64,000 nucleotides of DNA from Ustilago trichophora (GCA_900323505.1 OOIN01000028.1:496001-560000); one strand, 5' to 3'; positions 1-12,177 are shown, numbered from the stretch's first letter. A program made the numbers and translations. Notes: a model not told the origin generated them from the sequence alone.

Positions 1-129
1 TTGCTTCACTCTACGTTGCTTCTTGACTCTTTGAGCAACGTTTGCCAAATCACACACACACACTCACAACATTCACAATCCTCCTTCAACTCCATCACCA
101 ACAAACAACCCATCAGGAATATCCATTCT

Positions 130-166
130 CCCCCCCCCTTTTTTTTTTTTTTAAAAAAAAAAAAAA
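130..166. repeat. C9-T14-A14 homopolymer block
   Basis: Nine C are followed by fourteen T (139-152) and fourteen A (153-166). The T14A14 part is a perfect 28-bp palindrome that ends 20 bp before the start codon at 187. It lies in the leader or core promoter of the secreted-protein gene and could exclude nucleosomes or, if transcribed, fold as a U14/A14 hairpin. Exact run lengths could be affected by sequencing error. Confidence 0.9.
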
Positions 167-186
167 CTGCGGCATAAGTTTTCAAC

Positions 187-774
187 ATGCAGCTCTCCAC
201 ACTCTTCCTCAGCACCACGCTGTTGATCAGCTCGGTTCTATGTGCACCAGCCGCATTTGCCAACTATGGCTCTTCTTCAGATGCCGAAGTGATGCTGAAG
301 CGACAGTTGTCTGCAACCAACTACGACTCGCTCATGCTGGGTCGGGATGTAGCTTTGGAAAAACGACTGGTGTACAATCCCAAAATCACCTGTCCCGTCT
401 CCAGCACCGTCTGGACAGCAGGTCAGAGCTATACCGTCGAATGGGACTCTTCCGACATCCCTGTCGAAGCAGAGGCTTACAAGGGCATGATCAAGTTGGG
501 TTACACACCGGCTGATGGTGCTGGAGGATTGAACTTGCACTGGACTCTCGCCGACGGCTTCCCAATCAAGGATGGAAAGGTGAAAGTGACGCTACCGGAA
601 GAGTTGAAGGAGAGGAATGACTATATCATCGTGGTAATGGGTGACTCGGGAAATGCCAGTGAGATGTTTACCATCAAACCGGCGGGTAGTGGTGAAAAGT
701 CACCCCTGGGAGAAGAGATCAAAAAACAGGTAGAGGCAAAGATCAACGCGGCTTTCGATCAAGCTGGTATCTAA
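187..774 (+). CDS. secreted Kre9/Knh1-like domain protein with Kex2 sites
   Basis: A 195-residue single-exon protein. Residues 1-20 form a signal peptide (hydrophobic core LSTLFLSTTLLISSVLC). Residues 63-165 match the N-terminal domain of the Kre9/Knh1 family of fungal cell-wall proteins: NPKITCPVSSTVWTAGQSYT, then VEWD, an IKLGY strand, a DYIIVV strand and the closing MFTIK. Lys-Arg pairs at 38-39 and 59-60 are candidate Kex2 sites that would remove a propeptide and leave a mature protein starting near residue 61. One N-glycosylation sequon is at N155-A-S. Outside the signal peptide only Cys69 is present, so no internal disulfide is possible. There is no C-terminal hydrophobic tail, so no GPI anchor is predicted. 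The family is linked to beta-1,6-glucan assembly, but many fungi also secrete short single-domain members of unknown role; an effector role is possible and unproven. The ATG is the first in frame after the poly-T/A block. Confidence 0.85.
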   Translation: MQLSTLFLSTTLLISSVLCAPAAFANYGSSSDAEVMLKRQLSATNYDSLMLGRDVALEKRLVYNPKITCPVSSTVWTAGQSYTVEWDSSDIPVEAEAYKGMIKLGYTPADGAGGLNLHWTLADGFPIKDGKVKVTLPEELKERNDYIIVVMGDSGNASEMFTIKPAGSGEKSPLGEEIKKQVEAKINAAFDQAGI

Positions 775-1201
775 ACTTTCAAACATCGATTAACGTAGCC
801 CATCCAAATCAGGCTTAGGGCAACGCTTTCAATTCTTCACGATCTGGCATCAACAAAATATCTTTCCTCTTCTTCCTTTTCTTCTTGTTTCCTCTTGTTG
901 TTTGCATCGTCGCTGTAATCAATCTCTCCGTTGTTTTGGCGTTTTATTCCTTTTTTTCTCAATGGACAGTTCTCCTTTGGCTCTACGTTCATACATGGTG
1001 TCCAAGGTGTGTGTGCAAGTGTGAGAATGCTGCGGCGGAACATCCGGATTGAGAAAGAAGCAGATCCTCTTCTATGCGCAACCTCATTACGTTCATAACA
1101 CGCTCCCCACATAAAACACCTCTCTCCCTTGGACAATGTCGACTTTTGAAAGTAGGCTAGTGCAATGAAATCAAACTAGAAAACCATCTTCTATTCGCCA
1201 C
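775..1201. other. intergenic, convergent 3' ends
   Basis: About 430 bp between the stop codon of the secreted-protein gene and that of RPT4, which converge here. It is pyrimidine-rich on the + strand (860-900) and holds no ORF with recognisable content. It presumably carries both 3' UTRs. Confidence 0.6.
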
Positions 1202-2428
1202 TTAGACAGCACTGTAATCAATCTTACTCTCATGCCTCTTTGCCTCCTGCAACTTTCTCACCGCCTTCATGAAATCCTCCTGGACACAGTAATCTCTATC
1301 GTCCCTGATGGCAAACATTCCCGCCTCCGTTGCGACATTCCTCAAATCGGCACCGTTGAAGCCATCGCTAAGTTTGACGATAGCCTCGTAATCCAGCTCT
1401 TCCTTCTTGGCGACTGGCTTTGTGTGGATCTTCAAGATTTCCAACCTCGACTGTTCGTTGGGCAGAGGAATCTCAATCTTCCTGTCGATCCTACCGGGAC
1501 GCATGAGAGCTGGATCAAGAGTGTCGGGTCGATTGGTGGCCATGATGATCTTTGTCTTTCCCAAGTAGTCGAAACCGTCCATCTGGTTGAGAAGCTCCAT
1601 CAAGGTTCGTTGGATTTCACGATCGGCCGAGGTGCCTTCGGAGAAACGTCGACCTCCGATGGCGTCGATCTCGTCCATGAAGATGATACATGGTTCGTGT
1701 TCTTTGGCGTACCCAAACATTTCTCGGATCAGACGGGCTGATTCTCCAATGTACTTGTCGACAATGGCCGAGGAGACGACTTTGAGAAAATTGGTTTCCA
1801 GGGTGCTTGCTACGGCACGAGCAAGCAAAGTTTTACCAGTTCCGGGAGGGCCGTAGAGCAAGACACCTTTGGGAGGTTTGATTCCGACACGCATGAAAAG
1901 CTCTGGGTTGAGCAAGGGCAATTCAATGACTTCCCTCAACTCTCGAATCTGATCGGAAAGTCCACCGATTCCAGCAAAGCTGGCCGCTCCAGGATCTTCC
2001 ATGCTCATGTTGTAGACCAACGGGTCGACTTCGCGCGGCAAGATGCGCATGATGGTCAGAGTGGTCATGTCGAGCGAGACACGTACACCTTGCTTGAGCT
2101 TGTGCTTGGGCACGCTGGCACGGATACCGACGACATAACGAGGTCCAGAAGAGGCTTTGACAATGTATCGCTCCTCATCGAGCTGCTTGAGCACTTCACC
2201 GATGATCTGACCCACGGATTGGAGCGCCTTGATGTCGTCTTCGGTCTTGTCGTAGGCCTTTTCGAGATCCTTGAGACCGAAACGAAGCTTTTTGAGGTTT
2301 TCCGAGAGCTCGTTGTGCTGCTTGAGCGCCTTTTTGTAGGCTTTGAGCGCTTTGTCCTTGGCAGGGTCGGTGGAGAGGACGGGCTCGGAGGGAGGTTGTG
2401 TTGATGTGGAAGGTGTCGGGTCAGCCAT
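1202..2428 (-). CDS. RPT4: 26S proteasome regulatory ATPase Rpt4
   Basis: A 408-residue AAA ATPase of the 19S base ring, which unfolds ubiquitylated substrates and feeds them into the 20S core. An N-terminal coiled coil (about 24-87) is followed by an OB-fold segment (about 90-140). The AAA domain has Walker A GPPGTGKT (193-200), Walker B IIFMDE (248-253), sensor ATNR (297-300) and second-region-of-homology arginines in MRPGRIDRK (309-317). The N-terminal segment ALKAYKKAL and the C-terminus KIDYSAV fit Rpt4/PSMC6 rather than other Rpt subunits, and no HbYX tail is expected here. The frame is open 79 codons further upstream, but without an ATG and in low-complexity sequence; the start at 2428 begins [10 protein letters not shown] and gives the usual family length. 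No introns. It is divergent from the clathrin heavy chain gene. Confidence 0.95.
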   Translation of the reverse strand: MADPTPSTSTQPPSEPVLSTDPAKDKALKAYKKALKQHNELSENLKKLRFGLKDLEKAYDKTEDDIKALQSVGQIIGEVLKQLDEERYIVKASSGPRYVVGIRASVPKHKLKQGVRVSLDMTTLTIMRILPREVDPLVYNMSMEDPGAASFAGIGGLSDQIRELREVIELPLLNPELFMRVGIKPPKGVLLYGPPGTGKTLLARAVASTLETNFLKVVSSAIVDKYIGESARLIREMFGYAKEHEPCIIFMDEIDAIGGRRFSEGTSADREIQRTLMELLNQMDGFDYLGKTKIIMATNRPDTLDPALMRPGRIDRKIEIPLPNEQSRLEILKIHTKPVAKKEELDYEAIVKLSDGFNGADLRNVATEAGMFAIRDDRDYCVQEDFMKAVRKLQEAKRHESKIDYSAV

Positions 2429-3056
2429 GGTGAGAGGTGTGTGTGAGTGTGTGATCAGCTCCTTCTTCAATTTGCTTCTGGCGTAGCTTGATGCGAGTGA
2501 TTGTGATGATGATGATGTTGAGAACGTTGAAGAAGAGGTGTGGAAGTGACAGCTGAGTTGTTGGATTGTGTGGCCTGTGTGAGTGTGACCAAAGTGGAGC
2601 AAAAAGTGACGCGCGTCGCTGTATTTCTGGGCCGAGAGAGAGAGAGAGTCGAGAAATGAATTCACAGAACAGCTGCTCTTCTTCGATCAAGAGACCAAAA
2701 GCCTACACTCGATCGGACACGCACATGTTCAACCTATTTCAAAAATCCAAGATCTGGACTCTGCTTGACACGCGTCTAAATACAACTTTTGAAAGCTCAA
2801 GGCGGTGAAGCGTGTTCGTCCCCTTTGCATGTTGAATACAAAAATCTCAAAAGTGCAAGAGTTCAAGTTGGGGCAGGAAGATGTTGTGTGGTTGAACTTG
2901 AAAGTGCTCTGTGCGCAGAACTCTCTCATTTGATTCATTCAAATTGCTCAACACGCTGGCCTGCTGTGCTCAGCTGTGCTTCTCTCTTCTGACAGCCAGA
3001 GTGACCTGGCCTGTTCGCAACCTCGAAGCTTGTCTATCCGAGCTTCCCTCCTCTAT

Positions 3057-3087
<31 letters not shown>

Positions 3088-3347
3088 GTCATCATCGTTG
3101 TGTATATTCTTCTTTCTTCTCTTTTCTTCATCTTCTTCTTTCGACTTCAATCTACGACCAAACACGATACCTAGCATTCGACTCTTTCTACAAGCAACGT
3201 CTCGTGCGTCTGCTCTCGACCACCTCATCTATCACCCCACGGCACTCCAAAAGGGTCTAGCCCATCTCTCCTTACTCGCCCGATTCTAGCATCGCTCCTG
3301 AACAGTAGCACGGCTCGTCCAACTACATCACATCTCGCATCATCACC
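2429..3347. promoter_or_regulatory. divergent promoter region RPT4 / clathrin heavy chain
   Basis: A 919-bp region between two divergent start codons. The clathrin-proximal half (about 3040-3300) is strongly pyrimidine-rich, typical of fungal leaders and core promoters, and contains (ATC)9. A GA tract is near 2637-2650. No clear TATA box is visible. Two-gene regulation is inferred from the layout only. Confidence 0.5.
3061..3087 (+). repeat. (ATC)9 microsatellite
   Basis: Nine perfect ATC units in the presumed clathrin leader, followed by a variant GTC and further ATC units. It is a simple trinucleotide repeat and probably length-polymorphic. Confidence 0.95.
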
Positions 3348-6300
3348 ATGGCGGACAAGCCCATCAACTTTTCCGAGCATGTTCAGCTCACAAACGTCGG
3401 CATTGCTGCCGAGAGCATCTCGTTTGCCAACGTCACCCTCGAGTCCGAGAACTTTGTTTGCGTTCGTGAAAGCGTCAACGGTCAGAATTCGGTCGTCATC
3501 GTCAACTTGAATGATATCAGCGATGTGTAAGTGCGAGCCCTTACACCCACCCATTTGTCAAACCATCCACGACACTGACTCTTCTTCTTCTTCTTTGATA
3601 CTCTGCAACAACAGCATGAGGAGACCAATCACCGCCGACTCGGCCATCATGAACCCCATCCAGAAAATCATTGCTCTCAAGTCGGCGCGGCAACTTCAGA
3701 TCTTCAACATCGAGGCAAAATCCAAAGTCAAGTCCCATCTCATGAACGAGGATGTCACCTTCTGGAAGTGGATCAGCAACACCACCCTCGGTATCGTCAC
3801 CGAAACCGCCGTATACCACTGGTCCATGGAAGGCGAAGCTGCTCCAGCAAAGGTCTTTGATCGTCACGTCAGCTTGCAAGGCACCCAGATCATCAACTAT
3901 CGCGCAAGTCAAGATGAAAAGTGGCTCGTCCTCGTCGGTATCTCTGGCAACACCTCGGGCGCTCCCAACGCTTTCCGTGTCAAGGGTTCCATGCAGCTCT
4001 ACTCGCGCGATCGTGGCGTCTCGCAGCCCATCGAGGGTCACGCCGCCGCCTTTGCAGAGCTCAAATCCGATACAGCACCCAACCCCTTCAAGCTCTTCAC
4101 CTTCGCCAACCGAACTGCCACCGGCGCCAAGTTGCATGTCGTCGAGATCGACCACCAGACCGGCCAGCCCGCTTTCACCAAGAAGGCCGTCGATGTCTTC
4201 TTCCCACCAGAGGCTACCAACGACTTCCCCGTCGCCATGCAGGTCAGCAAGCGATACGGCATCGTCTACCTTGTCACCAAGTACGGCTTCATTCACCTCT
4301 ACGACCTTGAGAGCGGCGCCTGCATCTACATGAACCGCATCTCGGGCGACACCATCTTCGTCACTGCAGAGCACGAGTCCACCAGCGGTATCATCGGTAT
4401 CAACCGTAAGGGTCAGGTCCTCTCGGTCTCGGTCGACGAGAACACCGTGATCCCTTACATTCTTCGCACCCTCAACAACTCGGAGCTCGCCTTCAAGCTG
4501 GCCTCGCGCGGTGACTTGCCAGGTGCCGATGACCTCTACCTTCAGCAGTTCCATTCGCTCTTCTCCACAGGCCAGTACGGTGAGGCCGCCAAGATCGCTG
4601 CCAACTCGCCACGCGGCATCCTCCGAACCTCGCAGACCATCGAGCAGTTCAAGCAGGTCCCCAACCAGCCCGGCACCCTCTCTCCCATCCTTCAGTACTT
4701 TGGTATCCTTCTCGAGAAAGGTTCGCTCAACAAGTTCGAGTCGCTCGAGCTCGCTCGTCCCGTCCTCAACCAGGGCCGCAAGCACTTGCTCGAGAAGTGG
4801 CTCAAGGAGAGCAAGATCGAATGCTCCGAGGAGCTTGGTGACATTGTCCGTCAGCACGACATGAACCTGGCTCTCAGCGTCTACCTCCGTGCCAACGTCC
4901 CCAACAAGGTCGTTGCCTGCTTCGCCGAGACAGGTCAGTTTGACAAGATTGTCCTCTACGCCAAGAAGGTCGGCTACACTCCCGACTACGCCGCTCTCCT
5001 TCAGCACATTGTCCGCACCAACCCCGAGAAGGGTGCCGAATTCGCCAGCAGCTTGGTCGGTGACGAGTCGGGTCCTCTGGTCGATATTGAGCGTGTCACC
5101 GACATCTTCATGAGCCAGAACATGATCCAACAGGCCACCAGCTTCCTGCTCGACGCGCTCAAGGACAACAAGCCCGAGCAGGCTCACCTCCAAACCCGTC
5201 TTCTCGAGATGAACCTCGTCAACGCTCCCCAGGTCGCCGATGCCATTCTCGGCAACGAAATGTTCACCCACTACGACCGCCCCCGTATCGCCAACCTCTG
5301 CGAGAAGGCCGGTTTGTTGCAGCGTGCGCTCGAGCACTACGAGGACAACGCCGACATCAAGCGCGTCGTCGTTCACACCAACCTCCTCCAGGCCGAGTGG
5401 CTCGTCAACTACTTTGGCAAGCTCACCGTCGAGCAGTCGCTCGAGTGCTTGCGCGAGATGCTCAAGGTCAACATCCGCCAGAACCTGCAGGTTGTCGTTC
5501 AGATCGCCACCAAGTACTCGGACCTGCTTGGCCCCGTCAAGTTGATCGAAATGTTTGAATCGTTCAAGTCGTTCGAGGGTCTCTACTACTACCTTGGTTC
5601 GGTCGTCAACCTGTCCACCGATCCCGAGGTGCACTTCAAGTACATCCAGGCTGCCACCCGCACTGGCCAGATCCGAGAGGTCGAGCGCATCTGCCGAGAG
5701 TCCAACTACTACAACCCTGAGAAGGTCAAGAACTTCCTCAAGGAGGCCAAGCTCTCGGACCAGCTGCCCCTCATCATCGTCTGCGACCGCTTCGACTTTG
5801 TTCACGATCTGGTTCTCTACCTCTACCAGAACATGCTCATCAACTTTATTGAGGTCTATGTGCAGCGCGTCAACTCGTCGCGCACGCCTCAGGTCATTGG
5901 TGGTTTGCTCGATGTCGACTGCGATGAAGGTGTCATCAAGAACTTGCTCCAGTCGGTCACTGGCCCCATTCCGGTGGACGAGCTCGTTGAAGAGGTCGAG
6001 AAGCGCAACCGCCTCAAGCTTATCTTGCCCTGGTTGCAGTCCAAGATCGAGGCAGGTTCCGAGGACCAGCCTCTTTACAACGCCATGGCCAAGATCGCCA
6101 TCGACAGCAACAACAACCCCGAGTCGTTCCTCAAGGAGAACAACCTCTACGACCCTCGCGTTGTCGGAAAGTACTGCGAGAAGCGCGATCCTTACCTCGC
6201 TTACATTGCCTACGCCAAGGGCTTCTGCGATGACGAGCTCATCTCGATCACCAACGACAACTCCATGTTCAAGCACCAGGCTCGCTACCTCGTCAAGAGG

Positions 6301-8490
6301 CGTCAGCTCGACCTCTGGGCGCAGGTGCTTACCTCTGACAACGTCCACCGCCGCCAGCTTGTCGAACAGGTGACTTCGACTGCTGTTCCCGAGTCGACCA
6401 ACCCCGACGATGTCTCGGCCACCGTCAAGGCTTTCATGGCTGCCGATTTGCCTCACGAGCTGATCGAGCTGCTCGAGAAGATCATCCTCGAGCCCTCGGC
6501 ATTCAGCGATAACCGCAGTCTGCAGAACTTGCTCCTCCTCACCGCCGTCCGCACCGACAAGGGCAAGGTCATGAACTACATTGACCGCCTTGATGGCTAC
6601 GATGTCGAGGAGATTGCCAAGATCGCCATCGACCACGGTCTGTACGAGGAGGCCTTCCGCATCTTCTCGAAGGCCGAGCAGCACGAGGATGCCATGAACG
6701 TTCTTGTCGAGCACATTGTCTCGATCGACCGTGGTCAGCAGTATGCCAACAAGCTCAACAAGCCCGCCATCTGGTCGCGCCTCGGTAAGGCTCAGCTCGA
6801 CGGTCTGCGTGTCAAGGACGCCATCGACTCGTACGTCAAGGCCGAGGATCCGTCCAACTACGAGGAGGTTATCGAGATTGCCGAGCACGCTGGTAGGGAG
6901 GAGGAGCTGATCCGCTTCCTCCAGATGGCGCGCAAGAAGGCTCGTGAGCCCAAGATCGACACCGAGTACGCCTACTGTCTCGCCAAGGCCAACCGTCTCG
7001 GCGACATGGAAGAGTTCCTGGGCATGACCAACGTCGCCGACATCCTCAGCGTTGGTGAAAAGTGCTTCAACGATGAGCTCTACGAGGCTGCCAAGCTTCT
7101 CTTCACCAGTGTCTCGAACTACGCCCGTCTCGCTACCACCCTCGTCTACCTCGGTGACTACCAGGGTGCCGTCGACGCCGCTCGCAAGGCTGGCAACACG
7201 AGCGTTTGGAAGCAGGTGCACGCTGCCTGTCTCAGCAAGCGCGAGTTCAAGCTTTCTCAGATCGCTGGACTCGCCATCATCCCCCACGCCGAGGAGCTGC
7301 CTGGTCTCATCAGGGCTTACGAAGCGGAAGGATTCTTTGACGAGTTGCTCAACCTTTTGGAGCAGGCTCTTGGTCTGGAGCGTGCTCATATGGGTGTCTT
7401 CACCCAGACTGGTGTTGCGCTTGCCAAGTACCGCCCCGAGCGTCTGATGGAGCATCTCAAGCTCTACTGGTCGCGCTCCAACTTGCCTCAGCTTATCAAG
7501 GTTGCCGAACAGTGTCACTTGTGGTCGGAGCTGGTCTACCTCTACACAAAGTACGACGAAATGGACAACGCTGCGCTTGCTACCATGGAACACGCTGCGG
7601 ATGCATGGGATCACGACCAGTTCAAAGCCATCCTGCCCAAGGTTGCCAACGTCGAGATCTACTACCGCGCGCTTACGTTCTACCTGGAGCAGCACCCTCT
7701 GTTGCTCAACGACCTGCTCACCGTGCTCGCCAAGCGCATCGACCACGGCCGAGTGGTACGAATGTTCAAGAAGAAGGACAACGACAATGTTCCCCTGATT
7801 CGAAGCTACCTCATGTCTGTCCAGCATCACAACTTGGAAGCCGTCAACGATGCCTACAATGATCTGCTGATCGAAGAGGAAGACTACGAGACGCTTCGAA
7901 GCAGCATTGATGGGTTCGACAACTTTGACACCATCTCTCTTGCGCAGCGATTGGAGAAGCACGATCTGCTCGAATTCCGCCGCCTGGCAGCCCATCTGTA
8001 CAAGAAGAACGAGAGGTGGGATGAGAGTATCGCGCTCTCCAAGCAGGACAAACTGTTCCGGGATGCCATCGAGACTGCGGCTGTTTCCGGGTCGGAGAGT
8101 GTGGCGGAGGAGCTGTTGGAGTACTTTGTCGAGATTGGAAACAAGGAGTGTTACGCTGCGGTGTTGTTTGCGTGTTACGACTTGGTTCGGTTGGATGTTG
8201 TGATGGAGCTGTCGTGGAGACATGGCCTTGGTGACTTTACCATGCCGTATCAGTTGCAGTCGATGCGCGAGCAGAGTAACAAGTTGAAGGCGCTAGAGAA
8301 GGAGGTTAAGGAAAGGGCCAAGAAGGACAGTGAAAAGGAGAAGGAAGAGGAGGATGCTCCCATTATTGGTCCTGGTGGTCTGGGTGGACCCAAGTTGATC
8401 ACTGCCGGTGTAACGGGCATGGGAGGAGGAGGATATCCGAACAACTTGAATGGGGGCATGTATATGCAGCCTACCGGAGGGATGTTTTAA
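3348..8490 (+). CDS. CHC1: clathrin heavy chain
   Basis: Two exons, 3348-3526 and 3615-8490, joined across an 88-bp GTAAGT...CAG intron (3527-3614) that splits a Val codon (GT|C). The joined product is 1684 residues, within the normal range for clathrin heavy chain (about 1650-1700). The N-terminal seven-blade propeller starts [14 protein letters not shown] and continues after the splice with [14 protein letters not shown], a conserved clathrin signature. The long alpha-solenoid of repeats follows, and the C-terminus is charged ([20 protein letters not shown]) then glycine-rich, ending near [12 protein letters not shown]. It forms the triskelion of coated vesicles at the plasma membrane, trans-Golgi and endosomes. 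Codon usage is strongly biased to C-ending codons, indicating high expression; this also keeps the antisense frame open for 1560 codons. Confidence 0.97.
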
Positions 8491-8904
8491 GGCTTGGCGC
8501 TTATAACGTTAGCTTGATGATCTCATCCGCGGGGTTCTGATTCCTTTTACTGCCCCCCTTTTTCCCCTTGGCTACCAATTTTTGTACACTTTTTTTCCCA
8601 TTACGTTGCGACGACTGCACTTTGAAAAGAAGAAAGAAGATTCTCGTTTCCCCTATACCAACGCCTAAGCTGTGGATCGGAGGCAGAAGGAAGAGGAAGA
8701 TGTTGAGCGTGCGAAATGAGAGCAGACTGGGAAGGGAAGATGCTTGTGTTGCTTCGTTTGGATGTGCTTTCGAGCGTCCTTATATGTACGTATTTCGTGT
8801 TGGCTTGTGTCGCCTTGTTTGTTTGGATCTGCTTTCAAGCGTTCACACGTATGCATGTACTTGATTCGAGCATTGATGGATAAATTTAAGGATTGCATGC
8901 ATGA
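8491..8904. other. intergenic, convergent 3' ends
   Basis: About 410 bp between the clathrin and SNX4 stop codons, with AT-rich stretches but no supported gene. Confidence 0.6.
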
Positions 8905-10693
8905 TCAACCGACTCTGATGTTATCCAAACTCGGGATTAACTGGTCGAACATATCGATAAGATTCTGGTAGAGTTCGATCTGACCTTGCGCATGGGTGGA
9001 GAGGATATCTTTCAACTCCTGTTCTTTTGCCAGATGGAAGATGGTGTGTTCTCGCATGACTTCTTTGTTAAAAGCGGTGCTTGTATCGTGTGCGCTGGTA
9101 ACGGCTTCTTGAAGTTCTTTTATTTTCCCATCGAGTCTCTGCATACGACCAACACGTGTACGCTCTTCGTCGATGCCTCGAAGATGATCCACTTTGTCCT
9201 TGAGATAGCCGGATATTCCGGCGCCTCGAACTCCACCATGACCGTGTCCTGAACCGTAGGGGGACGAGAGCGAGGCTAAGCGATCGCGTTCAGAAACTAC
9301 TCCCGAGAGGTAGTCGGTAAGTTCTTCAAAATCAACTTGCTTGGTATCGCGAAGTTTGAGGACAGACTTGTGGGATCGGGCGTATGAAAGTAGAGCTTGC
9401 ATCTGGGATAACATGGTATCTGTCGATTTTGCAGACTGCAACATTCCCACCCGTCGCATGTCAAACGTCAGAATCAAGAATTCTTCATATCAGCCATACA
9501 AGCCATAGATAGACAGATGTTGGCCAAAAAAATTCTGGCGAGACTGGTTGGTAACTTACGGTAACCCTCTCAAGTCGAGCAAACTCGAGCATGGCCGAAG
9601 CAAACTTGTTCAACGGTTCGGTGATTCCACTCTCGAGATAGCCCAAGCCTTCGATGCTGGTGGCAAAGTCCTCGTAATCGGTGGAAAGATCTTCGAGACC
9701 GGTGCCAAGTTGGGGAGCATAGACGTCGCCAAAGGGCAGAGCTAGCAAGAGGTCAGCCACCCGCGCGCGTCAGGTCAGACAGGATTCGCGAATCAGAAAA
9801 ATCTTGCACAATGGCAGAGAGAGGGAGGGAGGGAGGGAGAGGGGATTGGTTGAGAACTTACCGGCTATACGATTCCTATTGCGCGACAAGACACGTTCGG
9901 TACCTGCGAGACCCTCTTCGAGTTTGTCGATGCTTTCTCGGATCTCTTCGAATCGTTCGTCTGGTTTGCGGACTTTGGAGAAAGCGTTTAGGAAGTGGTC
10001 GCTTAAACTATCCAACAGGCTTGGTGGGCCTGCATTTTCGACCTGGTTACCCGAGACGAGTGCCGACGCCCCGGTTGTAGTGGATGCAGAGTGGGACGAG
10101 TTGTGTGCGTGCATGTCGACTTGCCATTCCGAGCTTTCGAGGAAGCTTCTGAGCAGCTGACTGCGTTGCAATGTAGGATGGCGACAGATGCGTTCGAGGA
10201 AGAGTTGGAGATCTTGGGTACGTTTCTCGATGAATTCGGTGCTGAAACGATCGCCTGTGAGGTATTCAAGCCGATGTTTGTCGGGGAGGGGGGCGACTAC
10301 GCAGGCAGGGAAATCGCGTTTGAGACCTTCGCGAAGGAAGGTAAAGTCGTTGAAACGACGACGGGTGGCCATGTAGGTGCGGGAGAAGTGGGCGAGGTTG
10401 GTTTCAGCACGGATGCCGTAGCTGATAAAGGCGTCCTTTTGACCTTCGAGCTCTTTACGTGGTTCCAGGACTTGGACCATCAGATAGCCGGTCCAGGAGA
10501 GTTGGGAAGGATCATCGGAGGCGTGAATGTCGCGAGCGACGCCAGTGGCTGAAGATGTGGCACCGGACGATGGACCTGCGATGGCATTGCTGTTAGAAAA
10601 GGCAGGGGTGGAGGAGAAGACGGGTTGAGAGCCTGTTGTAGTGTCTCGGTTCTCCCACGTGACCGAGGTGAAGGTGTCTTCTTCGGCGTCCAT
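8905..10693 (-). CDS. SNX4: sorting nexin Snx4/Atg24
   Basis: Three exons in transcript order: 10693-9862, 9741-9560 and 9435-8905. The introns (9861-9742, 120 bp; 9559-9436, 124 bp) have GTAAGT donors and CTAG/GCAG acceptors, and phases agree at both joins. The product is 514 residues. The first 65 residues are disordered. A PX domain spans about 68-187, with the phosphoinositide-binding RRRFNDF motif (110-116), PLPDKHRLEY and FIEKRTQDLQLFLERI. A helical BAR-type region follows, with the segment SVLKLRDTKQVDFEELTDYL and the C-terminal helix ending NIRVG. Snx4 binds PI3P on endosomes, retrieves SNAREs and supports selective autophagy. It is divergent from FIS1. Confidence 0.93.
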
Positions 10694-11248
10694 GTTTGCG
10701 AGTAGAATAGAAGGACGCTATAAGCTGTGGGGTACAGCGGTGAAGGAGGAAGATGCGACGATGAGAGGAATGGAAATCAAGAGAGAGAATGAGGTTCAAG
10801 GTCGAGATGGATTCGTCTTGTGAGTGTAAGCGATTCTCCACTTTGAGAGTGTGCTGAGCCATCCACATAGGAGACAGCCGACACTCGCAGGCTGTGCCGC
10901 GTGGACTGTTGTATTGTGCCGAAATTGCGCACGGATCTTCTTCACTTCCAACCTTGCTTTAAATCTAACAGTTCCTAAAATTCCAACTCAGCTGCACAGC
11001 CAGACGTGAGACCGTTGCTGTGTCTGTCTTTTGGGCTTTCACTCCACTTTTGGCTCCATCAAGCGCCGCTCCTTCTTAAACCTCCGCCACAGCCTCTTGA
11101 CCTTTTCCACCAACTCGTACCGTCAGCACCTTGCCTAAACCGACCACCTCATTTCAATCAAAGCGCTTCGACCTTCCAAACCGCCTCCCAGCACAGACGA
11201 GCGCAACTCACAACCTCACGTCGGTCCCTCCCTCCTTCCTTCAGCACA
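10694..11248. promoter_or_regulatory. divergent promoter region SNX4 / FIS1
   Basis: A 555-bp region between divergent start codons. The FIS1-proximal 200 bp is pyrimidine-rich (CCTCCGCC, CCCTCCCTCCTTCC). No sharp TATA element is seen. Confidence 0.5.
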
Positions 11249-12053
11249 ATGTCGCTTCCATACGCAGCAGACGCAGAGACCTCACTCTCACCTTCCGAGC
11301 TGCAAGTCCTCAAGACCCAGTACCAGACCGAACTTGCAGCAGGCCACGTTACGACGCAGACCAAGTTCAACTATGCTTGGGGTTTGGTAAAGTCGAAACA
11401 GCGCGCCGATATGAGCGTTGGTGTTGGGCTTTTGACGGGTAAGCTTGATCCGCCCCTGCCTTTCCTCCTTCGAATATAGTCTTCGATGGGCGAGCAAGTT
11501 GAAGCATTATTGACCTCGCTGCCGATTGTGTCCGTACTTTCCGTTTGGGGCGGCTTTGCACAGAGATCTACCGCTCAGACCCACCAAGAAGGCGCGAATG
11601 CCTCTACTATCTTTCGCTAGGACACTACAAGATGGGCAACTATGATGAAGCTCGAAGGTTTAATGGTGAGCAACTCACAAACGTTTTCCATCAGTCCTCT
11701 CGGTTGATCTTGGATGACGTTACTGACAAGGCTGCTTCCTTGCTTTGCGATCCGATCGTGACCGTGACGATTAACAGCACTCCTCATCGAACGAGAGCCG
11801 AACAACCTCCAAGCACAGAGCCTCAATCAGCTTATCGAGAAGGGTGTTGCACGAGGTAAGTCCCCTCATCCCCACCTCCCGTGTCATCACTTTTTACACC
11901 GCTCGATTCATCCAACACATTCGTACTGACACCTCTACCCACACATCCGTCACTCTGTCTGCAGAGGGATACATCGGCATGGCTCTAATCGGCGGTGCAG
12001 CCGCAGTAGCGAGTATCGCCATTGCTGGCCTAATGCGTCGTGGTCGTCGCTAG
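11249..12053 (+). CDS. FIS1: mitochondrial fission protein Fis1
   Basis: Four exons: 11249-11438, 11564-11665, 11778-11855 and 11965-12053, with introns of 125, 112 and 109 bp, all GT-AG. Every join splits a codon after its first base and keeps frame. The product is 152 residues, the usual Fis1 size. The TPR-like helical domain contains [11 protein letters not shown], then after splice 1 [34 protein letters not shown] and [20 protein letters not shown] single C-terminal transmembrane segment ([19 protein letters not shown]) ends in a basic tail RRGRR, the tail-anchor signal for the mitochondrial and peroxisomal outer membrane. Fis1 recruits the dynamin Dnm1 through adaptors. Four short exons hide this gene from simple ORF searches. 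Confidence 0.95.
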
Positions 12054-12177
12054 ACCCTGTCCTTCCCGTCTCATTCTGCATCTTTCTTTGTATTCTATCT
12101 CCCTCTCTTTCACACGACATTACAACCTCATTTTCACTTCCAGCAGCATTATAGCATGATAGTGGAAAGGAAAGGTT

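Noticed and set aside
2429..2665. 79-residue N-terminal extension of RPT4
   Set aside because: Not conserved in the family, Ser/Thr/His-rich, and the upstream codons read as leader sequence.
3541..8223. 1560-codon open frame antisense to clathrin heavy chain
   Set aside because: It mirrors the clathrin frame. Clathrin avoids TTA, CTA and TCA codons because of strong codon bias, which removes stops from the opposite strand. Its translation is Leu/Val/Asp/Glu-rich with no domain.
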